Origin: Pseudomonas viridiflava | GTDB taxonomy: Bacteria > Pseudomonadota > Gammaproteobacteria > Pseudomonadales > Pseudomonadaceae | DNA: 64,000 bases | Direction of reading: 5' to 3' | Assembly: GCF_900589395.1 (NCBI RefSeq) | Contig: NZ_UUIS01000061.1 | Span: 124,001-188,000, forward strand | Shown here: piece by piece, positions 9,530-17,827 of the stretch | Numbering within the stretch: the stretch's first letter is position 1 | How the letters are laid out: every line of letters starts with the position of its first letter | Made by a program: the position numbers and the translations under genes | The notes under the pieces: model-generated | The model's database searches: none | Seen by the model: the letters and a program-made list of their open reading frames with translations, nothing else | Told to the model about the DNA's origin: nothing

Positions 9530-10003
9530 TTAAGGCGCCGGCTTGACTTCGTAGATGCCGGAGTTGATACCGACCGTGACATTGCGCTTGATCACGTCTT
9601 CCGCGGCGCCCACGGTTTTGCGGGAGCTCATGACCTTGACGGCGAAGTAATCGACCAAGCCGTCGACATACTCGACTTTCACCGGGTAATCGAACTGGGA
9701 GCGGTCTTTCTGCGCCTCGACCAGCGCGAGCTGGCCGGCGTCACCAGAGTCGAAGCCGATGGTCAGCTCGACCGAGCCGGCGTCGGCCAGGCCTTTCAGG
9801 TGGCGGGTGCGCGAGTCGGCCAGCGCCGAGAAGGTCACATCGCCCACCTCATCGCCGTAATCGCCGATATTTTCCAGCTCGCCAACCTGGACATAAGTCA
9901 GGCCGGCGAACAACGTGATGGCGGCCGCTTCGGTCGCAGGGAACTTGGCCGAGAGGCGCGGACCAATGGAGAGTCGCGTACCGGCAGCGGTATTTACAGG
10001 CAT
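9530..10003 (-). CDS. Major tail tube protein
   Basis: The protein has 157 residues. It starts MPVNTAAGTRLSIGPRLSA and has the sequence FAGLTYVQVGELENIGDYGDE, which is characteristic of siphophage tail-tube subunits (lambda V-like without the Ig domain). The sequence is beta-rich throughout. It precedes the G/GT chaperone and follows the DUF3168 gene, the canonical order. AGGAGG-type ribosome binding sequence precedes the ATG. It should polymerise as hexameric rings around the tape measure. Confidence 0.85.
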   Translation of the reverse strand: MPVNTAAGTRLSIGPRLSAKFPATEAAAITLFAGLTYVQVGELENIGDYGDEVGDVTFSALADSRTRHLKGLADAGSVELTIGFDSGDAGQLALVEAQKDRSQFDYPVKVEYVDGLVDYFAVKVMSSRKTVGAAEDVIKRNVTVGINSGIYEVKPAP

Positions 10004-10058
10004 GGGTAGTCCTCCTGAGGACAGGTGATAGCCGCGGCGCGGCGATAGTAATTCAGGT

Positions 10059-10445
10059 TTACGACTGGGTGATGATTCGCAGCGTGACAGAGCCCATGTA
10101 GGTCTTGCCGTCCGGCTCCCTGGTGGCCTCGGTGCGCGTTACACGAACCGATACAGCCAGACCAGACTCAAGCGGCAGCCGCTTTTCATTCAAGGCGGTG
10201 GAAATCTCGGCCATGATCCGCTTTACCTCGGCCTGGCCGTGGTATTGCGACCAGACCGACAGGTAGAACAGACGTGTCTGCCGATCCTTGCCGGATATCG
10301 GCGTGGAGTTGCTGGAAAACTCGCGATCCAACGTCACATAGGGGTACGGCATGCCATCGGGTACCGCATCGAACACAGCGCACGACAGGTCGGCGGTCAA
10401 TCGTTCGTACAAGGCTTTTTGCAGCGCCAGTGATGGATCACTCAT
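10059..10445 (-). CDS. DUF3168 tail completion/terminator protein
   Basis: The protein has 128 residues and begins MSDPSLALQKALYERLTADL. The pattern VFDAVPDGMPYPYVTLD, then the SVWSQYHGQAEVKRIMAEI helix, matches the DUF3168 family (HK97 gp11-like), which caps the tail tube before head joining. Its start overlaps the end of the gp10-like gene by 4 bases. The order gp10-like, DUF3168, tail tube is typical of HK97-type phages. Confidence 0.82.
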   Translation of the reverse strand: MSDPSLALQKALYERLTADLSCAVFDAVPDGMPYPYVTLDREFSSNSTPISGKDRQTRLFYLSVWSQYHGQAEVKRIMAEISTALNEKRLPLESGLAVSVRVTRTEATREPDGKTYMGSVTLRIITQS

Positions 10446-10864
10446 CGCGCCTCACCTGCTGCGCGCGCCAGGGTACTGGTGATAGCCGCCCTGATCAGAC
10501 GCACAATGTCATCGCGGTTTAAATCAACGGATGGGCGCAGCCAGGGGTGCGCAGGCCTTGCAGCGATGACGCTATCGCCACGCTGGTACTGCTTGGTGCC
10601 GCGCTCAATAAATATTGCGTAGAACACTTTCTTGTTGGCTCGCTTCCCGCGAATACCGATCTGGGCGTCTAGCCCGCTTTTAGACACAAACACCTGGAGC
10701 GTTTGCTTGGCTTCGCCGGAGTCGACCGGCATAAGCTCTTGCTGGGTGGCCAGCACCAGGTTAGCAGCCTTGACCATGGCAGGCCGCAGGTCGCTTTCCA
10801 TCTGGTTGCCGATCCGGCGCAGGATGCCACGCAGCTTGAAGTCACCGCGAGAGCGCCTGGCCAT
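10442..10864 (-). CDS. HK97 gp10-like minor tail protein
   Basis: The protein has 140 residues and is rich in Arg and Lys. The central YAIFIERGTKQYQRG followed by ARPAHPWLRPSVD is the signature of HK97 gp10-like head-tail joining/tail completion proteins. It has the usual family length. It is coupled by a 4-base overlap to the DUF3168 gene. A 59-residue unknown gene lies immediately upstream. Confidence 0.85.
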   Translation of the reverse strand: MARRSRGDFKLRGILRRIGNQMESDLRPAMVKAANLVLATQQELMPVDSGEAKQTLQVFVSKSGLDAQIGIRGKRANKKVFYAIFIERGTKQYQRGDSVIAARPAHPWLRPSVDLNRDDIVRLIRAAITSTLARAAGEAR

Positions 10865-10866
10865 GA

Positions 10867-11046
10867 TCAGGAGGCCTCGACAGGGGCTTTTTCGAGATCC
10901 TTGATCTTACCGGTGGTGGCCGGCACTTCTTCGGCAATCCCGCGCTGGATCAACTCGGCTCCAGTCGCCGCGTTTACGGAGAACTCCGCGCCGGATTCGA
11001 CATTGCCGAACGGCCCGGAAAGGTTAGCTTTCGCAATCATTTTCAT
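10867..11046 (-). CDS. Small phage protein of the head-tail region, unknown
   Basis: This is a 59-residue ORF (MKMIAKANLSGPFGNVESGA...) with ATG at 11046 and TGA at 10867. GAGGAATC sits just before the start. It fits exactly between the head-closure gene and the gp10-like gene, leaving 9 bases on one side and 2 on the other, which supports it being real. The sequence is a short beta-type protein with a Lys/Glu-rich end. No family was recognised. Confidence 0.75.
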   Translation of the reverse strand: MKMIAKANLSGPFGNVESGAEFSVNAATGAELIQRGIAEEVPATTGKIKDLEKAPVEAS

Positions 11047-11055
11047 AGTGATTCC

Positions 11056-11376
11056 TCAGGTATTTGGCTCGCTGGAACACAGCAGCCGGAGCATGCTGTT
11101 GACGTTATCGGGCAGCGCCGCCTCGATGGTGTAGGTGATGCCCTTGTGAACCAGGCGCAGACCAGCAACCAAATCGGCAGCAGGCCGGCAGCGGATTTCG
11201 GCGGTGATAACACGAGTCATCTGCTGTGCAACGACTTCGGTACGACCACTTGGCAGCGTGATTTCCGCCCAGATCTGCCGCAGCCCAGTCCAGACCATTG
11301 AGCCACCGCCCAGGCCATCCGAGACGCGCAAATGCTTCTGTACCCAACAGCGATGTCGCATGGGACCGGCTCTCAT
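11056..11376 (-). CDS. Head closure / head-tail adaptor protein
   Basis: The protein has 106 residues. The start ATG 11376 overlaps the upstream stop as TGATG. The pattern ends ...ADLVAGLRLVHKGITYTIEAALPDN, as in SPP1 gp16/HK97 head-closure proteins (Phage_H_T_join family), which sit between the connector and the tail terminator. Length and operon position fit. An internal ATG at codon 6 is an alternative start. Confidence 0.78.
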   Translation of the reverse strand: MRAGPMRHRCWVQKHLRVSDGLGGGSMVWTGLRQIWAEITLPSGRTEVVAQQMTRVITAEIRCRPAADLVAGLRLVHKGITYTIEAALPDNVNSMLRLLCSSEPNT

Positions 11377-11675
11377 CAGAAACGCTTCCTTGTCCAGAGC
11401 AAGGCCTGGACGCCCATTGGCACCTGATTGACAGATACGCCCACCACAACGTCCTCACGGTTTGCGTACCAATGGCCGACCAGCAGCAGAATGGCCTGCT
11501 CCACATCCTTGGTGAGAGCCATCTGCCCGGCATCTTCGGGAGTTTCGACAATTCGGCGGTCGCAGTGCTGCTGGACGTACTCAACTGCGGCGTCGACATA
11601 GGCGCCGATCAGCAAATCCTCTTCGGTGCCGTCGATACGCAGATGGGCTTTGACCAACAACAGATCGATCATCAC
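11376..11675 (-). CDS. Head-tail connector protein (HK97 gp6-like)
   Basis: The protein has 99 residues. VKAHLRIDGTEEDLLIGAYVDAA followed by VEYVQQHCDRRI is the classic pattern of gp6/gp15-type connectors, in which LRID..ED.LI..YI.AA repeats in all members. It forms the ring below the portal. The ATG at 11675 overlaps the preceding 59-residue gene as ATGA. Confidence 0.87.
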   Translation of the reverse strand: MMIDLLLVKAHLRIDGTEEDLLIGAYVDAAVEYVQQHCDRRIVETPEDAGQMALTKDVEQAILLLVGHWYANREDVVVGVSVNQVPMGVQALLWTRKRF

Positions 11676-11851
11676 TTCGGCTCTTTCTTGAGAGGCTTCT
11701 TGACGGGCTCGGCAGGCGCATCGACTACTTCTGCCAACTCCATGCCCACCAGGGCCTCGGCGATGTCGGCAGCCACCTCTCGCACTTCGAACTGATCAAA
11801 GTTGCCGGCGTGGTAATGGGAAAACTGACGCAGGGCTCGAATCTTGATCAT
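11672..11851 (-). CDS. Small phage protein between capsid and connector, unknown
   Basis: This is a 59-residue ORF starting MIKIRALRQFSHYHAGNFDQ at ATG 11851 and coupled to the gp6-like gene by ATGA. A longer frame upstream overlaps the capsid gene and is rejected. The C terminus is Pro/Lys-rich (AEPVKKPLKKEPK). Similar short genes lie at this place in many HK97-type prophages. No function is known to me. Confidence 0.72.
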   Translation of the reverse strand: MIKIRALRQFSHYHAGNFDQFEVREVAADIAEALVGMELAEVVDAPAEPVKKPLKKEPK

Positions 11852-11889
11852 TGGGCAAACGGGGCAGTTGCCCGCCCCGCCCTCATGGC

Positions 11890-13053
11890 TCAGGGGGTGA
11901 CGGTAAAGGCGCCTTTGATGATCGCCGTTTTCCGGTAGTGGGCCAGCGCCAGGCGCTCTTCGCAGAGGATGGTCACCATGTTCTTGACGAAATTGTCGCG
12001 GTCTTCGCGGCTGACCTCGACAGTGGCATCCATGCGGTCCCAGACCTGCGAGGCGAGGTCGAAACCACCTACGGTGAAGGTGCCAACAGCCTGGGCCTTG
12101 GTGGCGACCACAGGCAGCCCCCACATCACTTTCGCAGCGAATGCAGCCGGCCCGCCAAAGATGTAACGGCCGTCCGAGTCCTTCAGCAGCGCGATGGCGT
12201 GCCAGTCGCGAGGGTTGAGGATCAAGCCAGAGGCCTCGAACTCCGATTCACTGGTCTGGAAGATCGCGTGCGCAATCTGATCGGCACGGGTGTCGCCGGT
12301 CACGTTCAGGGCGGTGTCGTAAGCCGTGGCAACCTGGTTCAGGCCCAACAGGTTGTCGCCGGTGCCGTCACCGTTGAGCAACTGGCCTTCTTCAACCAGC
12401 GCCAGACCGAACAGCAGGCGGTTGTTCACGTAGGATTCCAGCATCGGCGCGTCGTCCATCACCTGGCGCGAGGCCTGAATCCAGTGCGCGATGGTTTTAA
12501 CGGTCGCGTTTTCCTTGGTGAAGGTCAGCTGCGATTCTGGCTTGAGAGTACCCTCGGCCACCGGTGCCGCGCTGTTGGTGAAGACGTTTTCACGCACGTA
12601 TTCCAGCGAGTTGGAACTGATGCGCCCCTGGGCCAGCAGATCGCGAATGGTCAGCCGGCGCAGGCCTGGCATGAGGATGCCCGCGTTACGCTGCGGCTCG
12701 ATCAGCGCGCCAGCCGAAGCAGCGCCACTGCCCAGGGCTTTATCAAAGCTTTTGACCTCGACCTTGCCGGAGGACTTGCCGTCCCAGGCTTTTTTCAGGT
12801 CCTCGGCGGTCTGGGCGGCGAAGCTTTTCTTGTTTGCCGGGTTGTCCGGGTTGCCGCCGGCCAGCTTCTGCTCCAGATCGAACAGACGGGTGCCGGACTT
12901 GGTCAGCTCTTCCTGAACAGTAATCAGATCGGTCTGGAGTTTCTTGCTGACCTCGCCGGTCGCGGTGATTTCTTTCTTTTGCGCCTCGAACAACTCGGTC
13001 ATGTTGGCCTGAGCGTTTTCGATGGCTTTCTGGATCTGGGCCAATTCGGACAT
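11890..13053 (-). CDS. HK97-fold major capsid protein
   Basis: This 387-residue protein is very similar to HK97 gp5, for example IMPGLRRLTIRDLLAQGR-like and HWIQASRQVMDDAPML stretches. Residues 1 to about 105 form a coiled scaffolding (delta) domain. The expected maturation cut is after K105, before ALGSG. Residues corresponding to the HK97 isopeptide cross-link are present: K171 (TLKPE), N358 (FVKNM) and the catalytic Glu E365 (CEE). Each is offset by 2 from HK97 K169, N356 and E363. The protease gene lies directly upstream. The sequence therefore predicts a self-cross-linked chainmail capsid. Confidence 0.97.
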   Translation of the reverse strand: MSELAQIQKAIENAQANMTELFEAQKKEITATGEVSKKLQTDLITVQEELTKSGTRLFDLEQKLAGGNPDNPANKKSFAAQTAEDLKKAWDGKSSGKVEVKSFDKALGSGAASAGALIEPQRNAGILMPGLRRLTIRDLLAQGRISSNSLEYVRENVFTNSAAPVAEGTLKPESQLTFTKENATVKTIAHWIQASRQVMDDAPMLESYVNNRLLFGLALVEEGQLLNGDGTGDNLLGLNQVATAYDTALNVTGDTRADQIAHAIFQTSESEFEASGLILNPRDWHAIALLKDSDGRYIFGGPAAFAAKVMWGLPVVATKAQAVGTFTVGGFDLASQVWDRMDATVEVSREDRDNFVKNMVTILCEERLALAHYRKTAIIKGAFTVTP

Positions 13054-13055
13054 GG

Positions 13056-13718
13056 TTACTTTCCTACAGATGGGAAGGACTTGATGCGATCCAGGATCGC
13101 GGTAATTTCGCCACCTTCGGAATCGCTCCGAACTGCGGACTTGATGCGGGCAATGAATGCCTGCGCTTCGGACTTGGAGAGCCCCGCTGAATCCCTCAGC
13201 CAGTTCTCTGCGTCACGGATGCTTTCAATGGCGTCCATGCTTTTGAGCGCGGACACCGTGGCCTGCTCGTTGGCAGGAAAGGTGCAGATGCTGATCTCGC
13301 TGAGCCGGGAAATGTTCTTGAACGAGTACCCGGTGGCGATGGGCGACAAATCGTCCTTGGTGGCCGAGAACCCGACCGACATACCGCCGACCGTGCCGTG
13401 AAGCATGGCGGCCTTGAGGGCGTCGGACTGAGGGTTGCCAGGGGTCAGCTCGCCGCGCACCAGCAAGCCAGTGCTGTCCTCGGCCAGGTTCAGCCACTTG
13501 CCCACCGGAATCTCGTTGCGCCGATGGTTAAAGAACATCGCCACGGCGCGTGTCTGGGTTTTCAGGGCCTGGGCGAAGGCGCCTGCTTCGATAATGTCGC
13601 CATCGCTATCCACGACACCGAACACGCTCGCATACCCCTCGAAAACGCCTTGGGTGCCGCCGGAAGCAAACTTGATAGAGGCCTGATCGAAGGCCAGGGT
13701 CTTGCACATACTGGGCAT
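13056..13718 (-). CDS. HK97-family prohead protease
   Basis: The protein has 220 residues. It cleaves the capsid delta domains during maturation and itself is lost from the head. FFNHRRNEIPVGK places H65 and GGMSVGF places S114, both at the positions expected for U35-type prohead proteases. The GYASVFGVVDSDGDII N-terminal motif is also typical. The start at 13718 is supported by GGAGG 7 bases upstream. It sits between portal and capsid genes in standard order. Confidence 0.94.
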   Translation of the reverse strand: MPSMCKTLAFDQASIKFASGGTQGVFEGYASVFGVVDSDGDIIEAGAFAQALKTQTRAVAMFFNHRRNEIPVGKWLNLAEDSTGLLVRGELTPGNPQSDALKAAMLHGTVGGMSVGFSATKDDLSPIATGYSFKNISRLSEISICTFPANEQATVSALKSMDAIESIRDAENWLRDSAGLSKSEAQAFIARIKSAVRSDSEGGEITAILDRIKSFPSVGK

Positions 13719-13730
13719 TGCAGCCTCCAG

Positions 13731-13759
13731 AAAAACTAAACCCCGCTGGGTGCGGGGTT
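13731..13759 (-). terminator. Terminator-like hairpin over the portal stop codon
   Basis: Read leftward, AACCCCGC-ACCCA-GCGGGGTT is an 8-bp perfect stem with a 5-base loop, followed by TAGTTTTT. The TAG is the portal stop codon. It lies inside the late operon just before the protease gene, so it would reduce downstream transcription unless antitermination occurs. Confidence 0.55.
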
Positions 13760-15007
13760 CGTTTTGCCAAGTTGGGTAAGGGGTACGTTCTGCGATTGCC
13801 GGGTTGCAACGTCGCCGCCATCGACTGGGGGTCGATTATTGACTCGACGCCCCTCGTTGATCGTGAGAAGCCCGGTGTCGACCAGGGTTTTCATGTAGTT
13901 CGCCCTGGCCGTCGAATCACCACTCAGCAGGCCGTCGCGGTTGTGCTCAGCATGAAGTCGCCCAAGGTCGGATGGCTTGACGAGCCAACGCAGAATGCAG
14001 CCTTCCCAGATCTCCAGATACGCATCGAGGCTGTACTGAAGAAAGCCAAGGTTCTGCTGTTCAATACCTGAGCCCCAGCTGGTGGATTTTTCGACATCGC
14101 CCACCAGGTGCGGCGGCACGCCAAAGAAGCGCGCCAACTCGCTGACCTGAAATTTCCGGGCCGCCATCGTTTCTGCGTCTTGCGGGCTGACGCCGATGGC
14201 CTGGGTGGTAAACCCACCTTCGAGCACCCAGAGCCGCTTCTTGACAGGACCGCCAGAGATCTCTTTGAAATTTTCCTCAACCTGGGCGCGCTGATCCTTG
14301 TTCAGCAGCTTGCCGTCGCCAGTCATCAGCAGCTGTGGCGACTTTGCGCCGTTGGCGTAGAAGTCGCGTTGCTGGTCTTCCATGGCCACGGCCACACCCG
14401 CCGTCTTCGCGGCAAAGGCGATGGGCGATAAGCCCACCAGGCCGTTGAAGCCAAACCCTTTCAGGTGAAAGATTTCGCTCTGTTTGAAGTCGGCATACTC
14501 GCTGTCCCGGCGGTAGCGATAGACAACCCGCTTACCCTCGAGCCTTACGTCCATGTTTACCGACATGAGCGGGACAAGGCTGATCACGTCGCCCACCGAA
14601 TTACGCTCAATCAGGGCATAGGCATTGCCGTAGTAGCAAAGCTGCATCGTCATCGATACACGGAAATCGAAGGCCGTCATGAACTGGTTCGGGCTGTACC
14701 GCAGCAAGCGGGCCAGCGGGTTGTCCAGCCCTACCTTATTCCGGTCACCACCCTTCGTCTCGAATACATCCAGCGGCATGCAGGCCGTTACGCTGCTGAT
14801 CAACCGCACACAGGCAAATACTGTTGAAATCTGTAGCGAGCGCTCGTCATTGACAACCGATTCGCCCACCACGCCAGAAGCTGATACTGGCCCGGTTTGG
14901 GAGCCTTTTTCAGGAGTCACCAGGCGGCCGCCAACGAAAAAGCTCGCCATGCGCGCCCAGAAAGGACTGCGGGTGCGCAGGTCAATGCTGTAGTCGGTGT
15001 CTGCCAT
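13736..15007 (-). CDS. Portal protein
   Basis: The protein has 423 residues, normal for the HK97 gp3 family. Recognisable segments are VVNDERSLQISTVFACVRLIS, LCYYGNAYALIERN, and the C-terminal ARFFGVPPHLVGD then TSWGSGIEQQNLGFLQYSL. It forms the dodecameric DNA channel and docks the terminase. ATG 15007 overlaps the terminase stop by one base (TAATG). The end of the gene contains a terminator-like hairpin. Confidence 0.95.
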   Translation of the reverse strand: MADTDYSIDLRTRSPFWARMASFFVGGRLVTPEKGSQTGPVSASGVVGESVVNDERSLQISTVFACVRLISSVTACMPLDVFETKGGDRNKVGLDNPLARLLRYSPNQFMTAFDFRVSMTMQLCYYGNAYALIERNSVGDVISLVPLMSVNMDVRLEGKRVVYRYRRDSEYADFKQSEIFHLKGFGFNGLVGLSPIAFAAKTAGVAVAMEDQQRDFYANGAKSPQLLMTGDGKLLNKDQRAQVEENFKEISGGPVKKRLWVLEGGFTTQAIGVSPQDAETMAARKFQVSELARFFGVPPHLVGDVEKSTSWGSGIEQQNLGFLQYSLDAYLEIWEGCILRWLVKPSDLGRLHAEHNRDGLLSGDSTARANYMKTLVDTGLLTINEGRRVNNRPPVDGGDVATRQSQNVPLTQLGKTNPAPSGV

Positions 15008-16728
15008 TACATGCTCATTGGTCTGGAAAGGAAGTCATCGACAGATCCTTGCGGCTCACGATTCGCGAGCACTCGACCTATCGCCATGATCAGCGCCACG
15101 GCGCCGTCGATCTTGTTGTCATTGCCCTGCTTGATTGCGCGCACAACGTCATCGTTGCCGGGTAGGAACTTGCCGATCACGTTGCCGATACACCAGGTCA
15201 TGATCGGGTTGCCATCGTGGTGGAAACGGCCCGATTCAATGGCCGCCTCCAACTCTTTCATGGGATCGGAGATATTTGTGTAGTTCTGGACAATGGTGAT
15301 CGGCGACAGACCCTCGTCATCCAGCTGGTGACTGAGGTTCGTGGCCCCGTGCGGATCGATAGGGCTCTCGCGCACAGGCGCCAGCTTGTTGGCCTCCTTG
15401 CATTCCTCAAGGATGTCCCGGTAGTCGATCTCGGCGCCCTGCGACGTGTACAAATGACCGGAGTTGATCCAGGCCTGATACCGCTCATGCATGCGGCGGT
15501 TGTCGGTATCGAAGGCAGTGTCTTCCGGCACCCAGAATCGCGGGGCCACGCAGTAGTAGTGAATCTTCCCGTCGATTTCCCGCCAGAACAGCCTGGCCAT
15601 GGAGTTCATGTCCAGCTTTCGGGCCAGGTCGAGGCCCAGATTGCATTCCTGGCCCTCGAATTGCTCCAGGGCCAGGCTCTTGTTCTCGCACGCCTTCCAG
15701 CTTTGCAGGTTGAAGAACCCGGTTTTTGCGCTCACCCAGACGTTGAGATGCTTGGTTTTGAACGTGTTGGTGAAGCGCGCCGAGCGAATGGCTCGCTGCA
15801 GTTGGCTCTCCAGATACTCCGGGAACACGGAGACGCCCATGCAGGGGTTGGCCTTGGCCAGATTCTTCGGATCGGTCCAGTCGTCACCCTCGTCCAGGGT
15901 CCAGATGTAGCCGAAAAGCTCGTCGTCCGGCACCGTGCCGTCGAGCATTTCCAGCACCTGGCGGCGCTTGTCGTAGCACGGGCCCTCGATGTTCGCGCCG
16001 GCGGTCGTGATGATGAACATCAGCGGCTGCCGGCGGGCACCCATGCCGGTGAGCATGGTGTCGTACAGCGCGGCGGTTTCGTGCTCGTGAAATTCATCGA
16101 TGATCGCGCAGCTGGGCGATGCGCCGTCGCCGGGATCGCCGATCAGGGGTTCAAACCGGCTGTTATCGGCCGGAATGTTCATGTTCGAGGCGTTGATCTC
16201 GATGCCGGCAGCGCGCGTCAGCATCGGAGAGCGCTGAATCATCAGCTTGGCAGGGCGAAACACCTCCCAGGCTTGCTTCTCACTGGTCGCACCGGCGTAA
16301 ACCTCGGCGCCGAACTCCTTGTCCATCACGAACATGCTGGTTCCGACGCCTGCAGCAATCACGCTCTTGCCGTTCTTGCGCGGTACCTCCCAGTAGCTCT
16401 CGCGGAAGCGGCGGTAAGCGCCTTTCTTCCTCACCCAGCCGAACGTGCAGGCCAGGCCGAACAATTGCCACGGCTCCAGGGTGATCAGTTGCCGCCGGTA
16501 CGCCCATTCGCCCTTGGTGTGGGGCAAAAGCTGCATGAATTTCAGCTTTTTCTCGGCCTTGGCCGGATCGAACTTGTACGGGAAATCCTTCGACCGGCTC
16601 CTGGCAACGTCGTCGAAGTGCCGCTCAATCGCCTGGTGAATGAACCGGCAAGCCGGAAACTTGCCTTTCAGGACGGACCTTGCCCACACCATCGCCTTGT
16701 CGACGTTGGTGTGCGAGGTTTTGGCCAT
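15007..16728 (-). CDS. Terminase large subunit
   Basis: This 573-residue protein is the ATP-driven packaging motor and nuclease. The adenylate-binding and Walker A-like region is EVPRKNGKSVIAAG (K121 in RKNGKS, about residues 117-122). Walker B is CAIIDEFHE with D211 and E212. Acidic residues of the C-terminal nuclease, for example LGLDLARKLDMN, are visible. Length and motifs fit the Terminase_1 (HK97 gp2) family. The start overlaps the small-subunit stop by one base. Confidence 0.96.
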   Translation of the reverse strand: MAKTSHTNVDKAMVWARSVLKGKFPACRFIHQAIERHFDDVARSRSKDFPYKFDPAKAEKKLKFMQLLPHTKGEWAYRRQLITLEPWQLFGLACTFGWVRKKGAYRRFRESYWEVPRKNGKSVIAAGVGTSMFVMDKEFGAEVYAGATSEKQAWEVFRPAKLMIQRSPMLTRAAGIEINASNMNIPADNSRFEPLIGDPGDGASPSCAIIDEFHEHETAALYDTMLTGMGARRQPLMFIITTAGANIEGPCYDKRRQVLEMLDGTVPDDELFGYIWTLDEGDDWTDPKNLAKANPCMGVSVFPEYLESQLQRAIRSARFTNTFKTKHLNVWVSAKTGFFNLQSWKACENKSLALEQFEGQECNLGLDLARKLDMNSMARLFWREIDGKIHYYCVAPRFWVPEDTAFDTDNRRMHERYQAWINSGHLYTSQGAEIDYRDILEECKEANKLAPVRESPIDPHGATNLSHQLDDEGLSPITIVQNYTNISDPMKELEAAIESGRFHHDGNPIMTWCIGNVIGKFLPGNDDVVRAIKQGNDNKIDGAVALIMAIGRVLANREPQGSVDDFLSRPMSM

Positions 16729-17207
16729 CAGGAATTCATCAAGTCTGCAAAGGGATTGGTGGGTTCCGGCTTGTTGTTGCCGATGATCTTGGATCTGCTG
16801 GCCGGATCGAGGCCCAACATCGAGCCGAAGGTCACCATTTGCCGCATCGACTCATTCGCGACAGTGCATGCCGGATTCTTAATCGGACTGCCCTGGGCGG
16901 ACGTGACCACTACGCCGTACTGGTCAATCGATTCCTGGGCCAGTCGCCAGTTGCCGTATGCAGAGCAAAACGCTTCGACGTTGTGCAGGTCAGTTAGCGC
17001 CAGAACCTGCGCAGAACACAGTTGCGGGACGATCATTTGCCAGACACGGCGAGCGTTTTCGCTCAACCATTCAGGCGGATCGATGTTCGTCACGCGGGAA
17101 AAATCAGGCTCTCCCTTGTTGAGCGCTCGCTTGCCGGGATTACCCGCCAAAGCCTTCTGGGCCGTGGGTTTGGGACGACGACCCGACCGTCCCGCTACCC
17201 CTGACAT
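16728..17207 (-). CDS. Terminase small subunit (P27 family)
   Basis: The protein has 159 residues. The basic N terminus GRSGRRPKPTAQKALAGNPG and the pattern PPEWLSENARRVW are typical of P27-family small terminases, which recognise the packaging site. AGGAG lies 7 bases before ATG 17207. It is the first gene after a 220-base AT-rich gap holding two Fur-box-like dyads. Confidence 0.9.
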   Translation of the reverse strand: MSGVAGRSGRRPKPTAQKALAGNPGKRALNKGEPDFSRVTNIDPPEWLSENARRVWQMIVPQLCSAQVLALTDLHNVEAFCSAYGNWRLAQESIDQYGVVVTSAQGSPIKNPACTVANESMRQMVTFGSMLGLDPASRSKIIGNNKPEPTNPFADLMNS

Positions 17208-17311
17208 CGGTTAACTCCTGAACTTTATATTTCGCGGCGTTGAAAAAAAGATGGGGCGGACCATTTCCGAGCAAAAGACTCCGAACTTTTTACCTCCCCC
17301 CTCCCGACAAA

Positions 17312-17326
17312 TAAGAATAATTCTCA
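17312..17326. promoter_or_regulatory. Fur-box-like dyad, copy 1
   Basis: TAAGAATAATTCTCA differs at one base from the second copy 82 bases away. It lies in the AT-rich gap upstream of the terminase genes. The 7-1-7 layout resembles the Fur consensus TGATAATNATTATCA. Confidence 0.45.
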
Positions 17327-17393
17327 ATCTAAAAAAAATCATAGAAAAAACAGCCACGTCAACATTTATTTTCAAATATTAATAAATACCTTA

Positions 17394-17408
17394 TGAGAAT
17401 AATTCTCA
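17394..17408. promoter_or_regulatory. Fur-box-like dyad, copy 2 (perfect inverted repeat)
   Basis: TGAGAATAATTCTCA is a perfect 7-1-7 inverted repeat around a central A. It matches the 7-1-7 Fur consensus at 13 of 15 positions by eye. A host-regulator site inside a prophage packaging region is unexpected. Binding is untested. Confidence 0.5.
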
Positions 17409-17430
17409 AACTCGCACCGACCAGAATCGC

Positions 17431-17820
17431 CTATTTGACTGGATAACCATCCAGCCCAACAGCAGGCCGGTAAACGTAGCCCAGATCCTCTGCCGTTTTG
17501 CGGTTGTGGCAGCCGCTGGGGCCTTTGCAGAGCACCTGACAGTTGTTCTCAATGTCCTGACCGCCCTTGAACAGCGGCACCTTGTGGTCAAGCTCAAAGC
17601 CGCTTGGGTAATCAGTGAGCCGACCGCATACGGCACAGGTCGGATTCTTGCTCCAGACACTGAGCCGCCGCTTCTGGAGCGCCCTGCCCGCCATCCTAGG
17701 CAGCGACTTTTCGGGGCGTTTCACCTTAGCCAGATGCGCATGCTGGTCGCAGTAGGCGGCGTTGCGGTGCAGGGTGTTGCAACCTCCACTCCTGCATGGC
17801 TTCTGGGGGCGCTGCGGCAT
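17431..17820 (-). CDS. HNH endonuclease
   Basis: The protein has 129 residues. An N-terminal Cys/His cluster (C9, C14, C24, H27) probably binds zinc. The HNH core has C62-x2-C65, FELDHKVPLFKGG (D78, H79), N93, and C98...C104-H105 in CHNRKT. HNH proteins encoded next to terminase genes are needed for cos cleavage and packaging in several HK97-type phages. This gene is upstream of terminase in the direction of transcription, so the same role is inferred here. Confidence 0.9.
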   Translation of the reverse strand: MPQRPQKPCRSGGCNTLHRNAAYCDQHAHLAKVKRPEKSLPRMAGRALQKRRLSVWSKNPTCAVCGRLTDYPSGFELDHKVPLFKGGQDIENNCQVLCKGPSGCHNRKTAEDLGYVYRPAVGLDGYPVK

Positions 17821-17827
17821 TAGCGAT

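Noticed and set aside
15217..17214. Rightward ORF antisense to the terminase genes
   Set aside because: The terminase motifs on the minus strand are certain.
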